Positions 58,813-64,000 of a DNA stretch of 64,000 nucleotides are shown piece after piece. The DNA lies in the NCBI GenBank assembly GCA_963691655.1, contig OY829327.1, positions 68,398,079-68,462,078 on the forward strand. Reading direction: 5' to 3'. The notes beneath the pieces are model-generated. The model did not search any database. It was not told the origin of the DNA and worked only from the letters and a program-made list of their open reading frames with translations. The position numbers and the translations under genes were made by a program. This DNA is from Toxonevra muliebris (taxonomy: Eukaryota > Arthropoda > Insecta > Diptera > Pallopteridae). How positions within the stretch are numbered: the first letter of the stretch is position 1; each line of letters starts with the position of its first letter.

Positions 58813-60306
58813 ATGGAAATAAATCGTTTAAACCAAGAAGAGTTGACCTACGAGATGGAGTCTCGGGGTTTAAAAATTGACACAGTGGATGTCATGAGGA
58901 AGTCGTTGAGGGCTTCCAGGGTTGTCGAACGGCGCGGATCCGTTGACGTTTTCGCCGATTATCCGTTTCTCTTTGGAGAGGATAAAGATGCGGTTGTCGA
59001 CAAAATTTCTGAGATTGTGAATTTAATGTTGTCGCCACCCAAGGATACGAAGTCTTCCGAGTACCAAAAGATACTCGTGAAGATTGAGTGGGCGCTTGGG
59101 CGGATTTCTCGGGCGAAGCCCACTGATGGTGTAGGAGCGTCAGAACAAATGGAGCTCAAAAGTAAGCTAGTTATGCTTCTAGCTGAGCTTGATGAGCTGG
59201 TAGGTGGGGATGAGGAAGAGGCTGCACCAATGGCGGTGCCAAGGCCCATGTTAGGGAATATTCAGAGGGGAACTCTGCAGAAGGAGGCTGCAGTAGAAGT
59301 GGGGTTAGATACCCCTGGGGTTAGGACTGCACCTTCGGCTGGAGGTGCCGTAGCCGTAGAAAAATTTGAAAATTTGGCCAAGTGGGAAGTAAAGTTCAAT
59401 GGCGAGAAGACTGGTTTGTCTCTCAATGCCTTCCTGGAGCGTGTGGACGAGCTGTGTGAAGCTCGTGGAGTCAGTGAGACTCAACTTCTTCGTGGTGCGG
59501 TTGATTTATTTTCAGGAAAGGCGCTTATATGGTTCCGCGCGGTGCGCAAAATGGTGTCTAGCTGGCAAGAGCTAGTAGTGGAGCTAAAGTTGGAGTTTTT
59601 ACCACCCAACTACGACGAAATTTTACTGGACGAGATCAGACGTCGGACTCAAGGAGGTACGGAGTCCATTGGAGTTTATGTTGCGGCGATGAAAGGGATG
59701 TTCGGCAGGCTTTCCGAACCATTATCCGAGCGTCGGATATTAGGATTAATTATGGCGAATCTTTCGCCTTTCTACCAAACTCAGCTGGGCTTGGCTGAGC
59801 CGAAATCGTTGCCCGAATTGGTTTCCCTCGGACGTCGGCTGGAAGCAGTTCGGACAAACGTGGAATCATTTGTTCCACCACCCAGTAGTCGGTCGAAGAA
59901 CCTACTGGAACCGGATCTCGCGTACGTATCGATTGGACCAGATGTCGCGGAACTTAATGCGCCACTTCGCGATCAACGATTGGAGCGTCGGATAAAGGCA
60001 CCAACACAGTCGAAGCTTGCGTCGTTCCGGTGCTTCAACTGTAAGCGATTTGGACATGTGTCGGCGAACTGTCCCAACGGAATAAAATGTTACGGTTGCG
60101 GAAGAGAGGGCGTAATGAAGCGGGATTGTCCTCGGTGTACGGCGGGCCAACGGGCCATTACAGATATTCCAAATAATCGGAATAATGGAGGCAGTGCTTC
60201 TGCCATGGGTCGGACAGGCCCTAGAGGGGATAATCGTATCCCAAATAATTCGGGAAATGTGGTGCGAGCTCCTGTGGCAGCAGGGCAGGAGACTCGTCGG
60301 AGTTAG
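58813..60306 (+). CDS. gag: Gag polyprotein of the Ty3/Gypsy element
   Basis: A 497-residue structural protein that would form the cytoplasmic virus-like particle and bind element RNA. The ATG at 58813 follows the T-rich leader and is the first good start. The N-terminal third is acidic and helical-looking. A central region (residues about 190-350: FNGEKTGLSLNAFLERVDEL, then ALIWFRAVRKMVSSWQEL) resembles the capsid domain of Gypsy-type elements. The C-terminus has a first zinc knuckle CFNCKRFGHVSANC starting at residue 407 (CX2CX4HX4C). A second starts at residue 426, CYGCGREGVMKRDC, in which the histidine is replaced by valine (GTA at 60112-60114). A basic, asparagine- and glycine-rich tail follows. 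The frame ends at TAG 60304-60306; a -1 shift at 60252 joins it to pol. Confidence 0.9.
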   Translation: MEINRLNQEELTYEMESRGLKIDTVDVMRKSLRASRVVERRGSVDVFADYPFLFGEDKDAVVDKISEIVNLMLSPPKDTKSSEYQKILVKIEWALGRISRAKPTDGVGASEQMELKSKLVMLLAELDELVGGDEEEAAPMAVPRPMLGNIQRGTLQKEAAVEVGLDTPGVRTAPSAGGAVAVEKFENLAKWEVKFNGEKTGLSLNAFLERVDELCEARGVSETQLLRGAVDLFSGKALIWFRAVRKMVSSWQELVVELKLEFLPPNYDEILLDEIRRRTQGGTESIGVYVAAMKGMFGRLSEPLSERRILGLIMANLSPFYQTQLGLAEPKSLPELVSLGRRLEAVRTNVESFVPPPSSRSKNLLEPDLAYVSIGPDVAELNAPLRDQRLERRIKAPTQSKLASFRCFNCKRFGHVSANCPNGIKCYGCGREGVMKRDCPRCTAGQRAITDIPNNRNNGGSASAMGRTGPRGDNRIPNNSGNVVRAPVAAGQETRRS

Positions 60307-63300
60307 GTAGATTGCCTGCGAGCAATCAGCTGGTGTTAAGTATTAGGCCTTCTCATTTAGATCGAGAAGTTGTGTGTCTAGGTTTTGCGTTCTCGAAAAA
60401 TGAATCGGATAGTAGGCCATATTTAGGAGTTAGAATTTTTGGCGTGCTAATTAGGGCTTTATTGGATTCGGGTGCAACGCGCACCATACTCGGGCGCCCT
60501 GGATGGGAAATTTTAAAATCGTGGGGTGTTAAACCCAATGCGTGTAATATTCGCGAGGTAGCATTGGCGGATGGAGAGCGGGTACCGGTCGAGGGTACAG
60601 TTTCACTACCAATCGAGGTAGAGGGCAAGTCGGTCCTCATAAATTGTTTAATAATTCCGAATCTTCCACAGAAGCTGATCCTTGGTGTTGACTTTTGGGT
60701 AAAGTCGGGTATTGTACCAGATTTATCCAAGGATCAGTGGAGTTTTTCAGGCCAAGTCGAGGTCTCGTCAGTCGCGACGATAATTGAGAGGACACAATTG
60801 TCCAGGAGTGAAGAGGAGGAATTAAGCCGATTGATAGTGGATACTTTCGAAAGTATGCCTGATGGTCTTGGGTGTACTCATTTGGTCGAACATCGGATCC
60901 GAACCAAACCGAACGTCGAACCGATTAAACAACGGTATTATCCCGTGTCGCCGGCGATTCAGAAACGAATTGATACTGAACTAGAAGACATGTTAGAGAA
61001 GGGGGTGGTTGAGGTATCACATAGTCCATGGGCTTCTCCTGTGGTAATGATAAAAAAGAAGGACGATACGTATAGGTTTTGTGTGGACTATAGGACCCTT
61101 AATAAGAATACTGAAAAAGATAGCTACCCTTTACCGTATGTTTCAGCTACTTTAGATAAGCTGAAAGATGCTAAATACTTATCTAGCTTAGATATTAAAT
61201 CCGCCTATTGGCAAATACCAGTGGCGGAGAATTCTAGGGCCTTCACGGCATTTACTGTCCCTGGTAGGGGTTTGTACCAATTCAAGCGTATGCCTTTCGG
61301 TCTGCATAATGCGCCTGCCACTTGGCAGAGATTTATTGACAGAGTCATTGGTGCCGACTTAGAGCCTCACGTGCTCGTGTACCTTGATGATATCATCATA
61401 GTCACGAACACGTTCGCGAAACACATTGAAGTGCTCAAGGAGGTCCTGACCCGTATAAGCAACGCGGGTTTACGTTTGAATCGGCAGAAGTGTAACTTTT
61501 GTTTATCTTCGCTTAAGTATCTTGGGTATGTTGTCGATCGACAGGGTCTACATGTAGATCCGGAGAAGGTCGAGGCCATGCTTAAGATACCAGCGCCCCG
61601 AAATGTTAAGGAAGTACGATCCTTTGTGGGAACTGTTTCGTGGTACCGTAGGTTTGTGTCACATTTCGCGGAATTAGTGAGGCCCCTTACTGATCTTACA
61701 AAGAAAAATAAGAGGTTTCACTGGTCTCAGGAATGTGAAGATAGTTTCTTGCGGGCCAAGGAGTGTTTAGTAACAGCTCCTGTCCTAAGTTGCCCAGACT
61801 TTGATAGACCCTTTGTACTACAGACTGACGCATCAGACTTTGGAGTGGGTGCTGTACTGACGCAGGAGTTTGACGAGGGGGAAAAAGTAATTTCTTACCT
61901 AAGTAGGTCCCTGAGTAGGAGTGAAAGAAATTACTCAACGACGGAGAAGGAATGTTTGGCGGGTTTGTGGGCGGTTGAGAAGTTGAGACCATACATCGAA
62001 GGTGTTCGTTTCACAGTGGTGACCGATCATTACTCGTTAGTATGGCTCAACAACTTAAAAGATCCGTGCGGTAGATTGGCGCGATGGGCGTTGAAGTTGC
62101 AACAATACGATTACATGATCGTACATCGTAAAGGTAAAGAACATGTCGTTCCAGACATGTTATCGAGAAGTGTTCCGGTCGTGAACGAAGATGCGGAGTC
62201 GTCGCGAGATACGTGGCTAACTAATATGTGTAAAAGGGTAACGGAAGACCCATTAAATTATCCGGCGTGGCGTATCCAGAATGGAAATTTGTATAAGCAC
62301 GTCAGAACAGGACCCCAGAATATGTATAACCAGGCATATGACTGGAAAAGAGTCCTAGGTAAGGGTGATAGGGGAAAGGCATTAGTCGAATGTCATGATG
62401 ACCCTTTAGCGGGCCATATGGGAGTTTTGAAAACCGTTAGTAGGGTATTAGAGAGATATTTTTGGCCGAAGATGAAGGCGGATGTTAGTAGGTATGTTCG
62501 TGGGTGTCAGGTTTGTCAGAGTGTCAAACCTGAAAACAGAAGACCAGCTGGTTGTATGGTAGGTAGGACCAAGGTCTTAGAACCTTTTGAAATGATCTGT
62601 GTGGATCTGGTAGGGCCCTTAGTGAGGTCAAACCGGGGGTATTCTTATATACTCACTGTGGTCGACTACTTCACTAAGTTTCCGCTCTTGTTTCCGTTGC
62701 GGACGGCAACAGCCAAGAGCATTTTAAGAGAGTTGGAAGACAATGTGTTCCTTCTCTTTGGTGTCCCTGGTTCCATTGTGTGCGACAATGGCCCCCAATT
62801 TAGGAGCAAAGAGCTAAAGGCTCTATGTGAGTCTTATCACCCTCAGGCAAAAACAGCGGAACGCATTAACCAGACGATTAAGACGACGTTAAGGGCATAT
62901 GTGTCGGAGAATCACAAGACTTGGGATACCCACCTGTCGAAGGTAGCATGTTGTATACGCACAGCACAACATGAAGTCTTGGGGGTTTCTCCGTACTATG
63001 CAAACTTTGGGCGAAACATGGCAGTCCGGGGAGACAAGGATTACAGACGGGAAAATGACTTTGACGAAACGACTACGACAAGTATCGAGGACAGAGCCAA
63101 GCAAATGGCAGACTTGAGGGAAAACATACGCATTAAGCTACAGACAGCAAGCGCCAAGATGGCGCAGACTTATAATTTAAGACGTAGGGATACACAGTAT
63201 TTACCAAACGAGTTGGTGTGGAGGAAAAATTTTGTACTGTCGGATGCTGCAAACTTCTTCGCCGCGAAGTTGTCTCCGAAATTTATTGGACCGTTTAGGA

Positions 63301-63416
63301 TTAAAAAGAGGGTGTCTCCTTGGACCTATATATTAGAAGATGAAGACGGTAGGGAAAAAGGTACTTGGCATGTTCAAGACCTGAGACCACATACTGAGGA
63401 GTACTGGCCGGACTAA
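60249..63416 (+). CDS. pol: Pol polyprotein: protease, reverse transcriptase, RNase H, integrase
   Basis: Open from 60249 to TAA at 63414-63416 and reached by -1 frameshifting; the first possible initiation-like codon in frame is TTG at 60312, so residues are numbered from there. Aspartic protease: LLDSGATRT, aspartate 52. Reverse transcriptase: SPWASPVVMIKKKD, LSSLDIKSAYWQIP and YLDD at 357-360. RNase H: TDAS, aspartate 506. Integrase: zinc domain with H695 and H702 (HX6H) and a CX2C, then the catalytic core with D765 (ICVDLVGPL), D825 (IVCDNGPQF) and E850 (KTAERINQT). A C-terminal GPY/F-type module follows (KLSPKFIGPFRI). The D825-E850 interval has only 24 residues instead of the usual 35, so about 11 are missing just before YHPQ. 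That should spoil the active-site fold. All other domains look intact. Confidence 0.93.
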   Translation, partial: FGKCGASSCGSRAGDSSELGRLPASNQLVLSIRPSHLDREVVCLGFAFSKNESDSRPYLGVRIFGVLIRALLDSGATRTILGRPGWEILKSWGVKPNACNIREVALADGERVPVEGTVSLPIEVEGKSVLINCLIIPNLPQKLILGVDFWVKSGIVPDLSKDQWSFSGQVEVSSVATIIERTQLSRSEEEELSRLIVDTFESMPDGLGCTHLVEHRIRTKPNVEPIKQRYYPVSPAIQKRIDTELEDMLEKGVVEVSHSPWASPVVMIKKKDDTYRFCVDYRTLNKNTEKDSYPLPYVSATLDKLKDAKYLSSLDIKSAYWQIPVAENSRAFTAFTVPGRGLYQFKRMPFGLHNAPATWQRFIDRVIGADLEPHVLVYLDDIIIVTNTFAKHIEVLKEVLTRISNAGLRLNRQKCNFCLSSLKYLGYVVDRQGLHVDPEKVEAMLKIPAPRNVKEVRSFVGTVSWYRRFVSHFAELVRPLTDLTKKNKRFHWSQECEDSFLRAKECLVTAPVLSCPDFDRPFVLQTDASDFGVGAVLTQEFDEGEKVISYLSRSLSRSERNYSTTEKECLAGLWAVEKLRPYIEGVRFTVVTDHYSLVWLNNLKDPCGRLARWALKLQQYDYMIVHRKGKEHVVPDMLSRSVPVVNEDAESSRDTWLTNMCKRVTEDPLNYPAWRIQNGNLYKHVRTGPQNMYNQAYDWKRVLGKGDRGKALVECHDDPLAGHMGVLKTVSRVLERYFWPKMKADVSRYVRGCQVCQSVKPENRRPAGCMVGRTKVLEPFEMICVDLVGPLVRSNRGYSYILTVVDYFTKFPLLFPLRTATAKSILRELEDNVFLLFGVPGSIVCDNGPQFRSKELKALCESYHPQAKTAERINQTIKTTLRAYVSENHKTWDTHLSKVACCIRTAQHEVLGVSPYYANFGRNMAVRGDKDYRRENDFDETTTTSIEDRAKQMADLRENIRIKLQTASAKMAQTYNLRRRDTQYLPNELVWRKNFVLSDAANFFAAKLSPKFIGPFRIKKRVSPWTYILEDEDGREKGTWHVQDLRPHTEEYWPD
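60252..60295 (+). promoter_or_regulatory. -1 programmed ribosomal frameshift signal between gag and pol
   Basis: The heptamer G GGA AAT (60252-60258) lies in the gag frame exactly as X XXY YYZ. After a 7-base spacer, GAGCTCCTG (60266-60274) can pair with CAGGAG-A-CTC (60286-60295): nine base pairs with one bulged A and an 11-base loop. The pol frame is -1 relative to gag and is open only after the TAA at 60246-60248, while gag ends at 60306. Any shift must therefore fall in this 58-base window, and the heptamer does. Confidence 0.8.
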
Positions 63417-63428
63417 GGGTGTGCTGGT

Positions 63429-63468
63429 CGAAAGTTGTTGTCCTCTTGTTGAGTCCAAGCAACTTTCG
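63429..63468 (+). other. Hairpin between pol and the polypurine tract
   Basis: CGAAAGTTG (63429-63437) and its exact inverse CAACTTTCG (63460-63468) form a 9-bp stem with a 22-base loop, immediately before the purine tract. It lies outside the LTR and could mark the 3' end of pol or help plus-strand priming. Confidence 0.55.
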
Positions 63469-63486
63469 CGGAGGTAGAGGTGGGGT
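63469..63486 (+). promoter_or_regulatory. Polypurine tract (plus-strand primer)
   Basis: CGGAGGTAGAGGTGGGGT directly precedes the 3' LTR. It is purine-rich but interrupted by three T residues. Position and composition fit the plus-strand primer of LTR elements. Confidence 0.65.
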
Positions 63487-64000
63487 TATCGCGATTTAAT
63501 TCCGCGGCGCGTCACTCGCGAAATTAAAATTATTTAATTTTAATTTTGTTAGGAAGCGCAGCCGCGTGCTGCACTTCCTAACCTTTTTCGTCTTCTCTTT
63601 CTCTATCTTTCTTCTGTCACTCTTCCTCTTCTTTTTGGCCGATATCCACATTCACAATAGTAAAAGAGTACCATTTAGTACTAGATTATACTACTGGGAG
63701 TGGGGATATGGAGACTTCTGTAAGAGAGCGCAGAGGTGTATTTGTTGTAAGTTTGCGGAAAAACGGGAAAACTTTGGTTCTCTCATTTGGTTGATTTTCT
63801 AGTGAAAATTCAACGGTATGACTCCGCTATGCACTAATACAGGTGCATTGCCGCCAATTCTCATACAATTGGTTGGGTCGGGGACTTTGTCCAGGGTGTA
63901 ATCATGTACACCCACACATGTATGGGTATGATGATTTCCCGTTTAGAGACCAGTTTCTTGGAGAAACTGCATTGTGTCCTGCTGACATAGCGGACGAAAA
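63487..64000 (+). repeat. 3' LTR, first 514 bases
   Basis: Identical by eye to 56414-56927, at a constant offset of 7073 with no indel. It continues past the window end. LTRs are identical when an element inserts, so the lack of differences points to a recent insertion. Confidence 0.9.

Larger units (their letters stand above)
56414..64000 (+). mobile_element. Ty3/Gypsy LTR retrotransposon, nearly complete, young
   Basis: Order: 5' LTR, tRNA-Lys primer site, T-rich leader, gag, pol (protease, reverse transcriptase, RNase H, integrase), purine-rich tract, 3' LTR. The 3' LTR starts 7073 bases after the 5' LTR and runs off the window; by the same offset it should end near 64911. The pol order with integrase last identifies Ty3/Gypsy. 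There is no envelope frame between pol and the 3' LTR. Long LTRs and a tRNA-Lys primer are reminiscent of the Osvaldo group, but that placement is an inference. Both main frames are open, yet integrase and Gag carry probable lesions. Confidence 0.93.

Noticed and set aside
60312..60314. TTG as an independent start codon for pol
   Set aside because: The frame is open further upstream and a frameshift site lies in the gag overlap, so fusion by -1 frameshifting is the better explanation.

Overview
The window looks like gene-poor, A+T-rich DNA from an insect nuclear genome, most likely a fly (Diptera). No bacterial gene organisation is present and no host gene could be supported. Non-coding stretches carry fly-like microsatellites (TATG/CATA, GAT, CAG/GCA, GATC runs). 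The recognisable coding matter is almost all transposable-element protein of families common in Diptera. The genus cannot be told from the sequence alone.

Left part (1-30 kb): the 3' part of a hAT element (1-319), a tRNA-Glu-derived SINE (about 2669-2882), a 415-bp MITE (4112-4526), a decayed Tc1-like transposase (about 5990-6560, minus), a Tc1/mariner element of DD37E type (about 6915-8624), a deleted mariner (10862-11864), a piggyBac-like element without its catalytic core (15080-16618), a frameshifted Tc1-like transposase (about 17003-18258), a full hAT element with a perfect 8-bp target duplication (18528-19812), a 2.1-kb imperfect palindrome (about 22033-24118) and a pogo/Tigger-like remnant (29108-29650, minus).

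Middle part (30-56 kb): a partial hAT MITE, a long TTCTACTAC-type low-complexity tract, a broken arthropod cysteine-rich repeat protein (31192-31890), a second DD37E transposase (minus, dead), a well-preserved DD37D Tc1/mariner element with near-identical terminal repeats (35476-36763), two copies of a 440-bp dispersed repeat, two further hAT MITEs with perfect 8-bp duplications (39809-40393 and 47527-47730), a jockey-like LINE 3' part with poly(A) (42262-43890, minus), a deletion derivative of a long-TIR Tc1 element (45883-46921), a second LINE tail (52222-52700), and a SINE split by a third DD37E element (54296-55845).

Right end (56.4-64 kb): a nearly complete, young Ty3/Gypsy LTR retrotransposon. 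It has a 1.4-kb 5' LTR, a tRNA-Lys primer site, gag, pol (protease, reverse transcriptase, RNase H, integrase) and the first 514 bases of a 3' LTR that match the 5' LTR with no difference seen. It shows a textbook -1 frameshift site joining gag to pol, an LTR unusually dense in short hairpins, and two apparent lesions: an integrase core about 11 residues short, and a second Gag zinc knuckle whose histidine is valine. These are the most interesting signals in the window.
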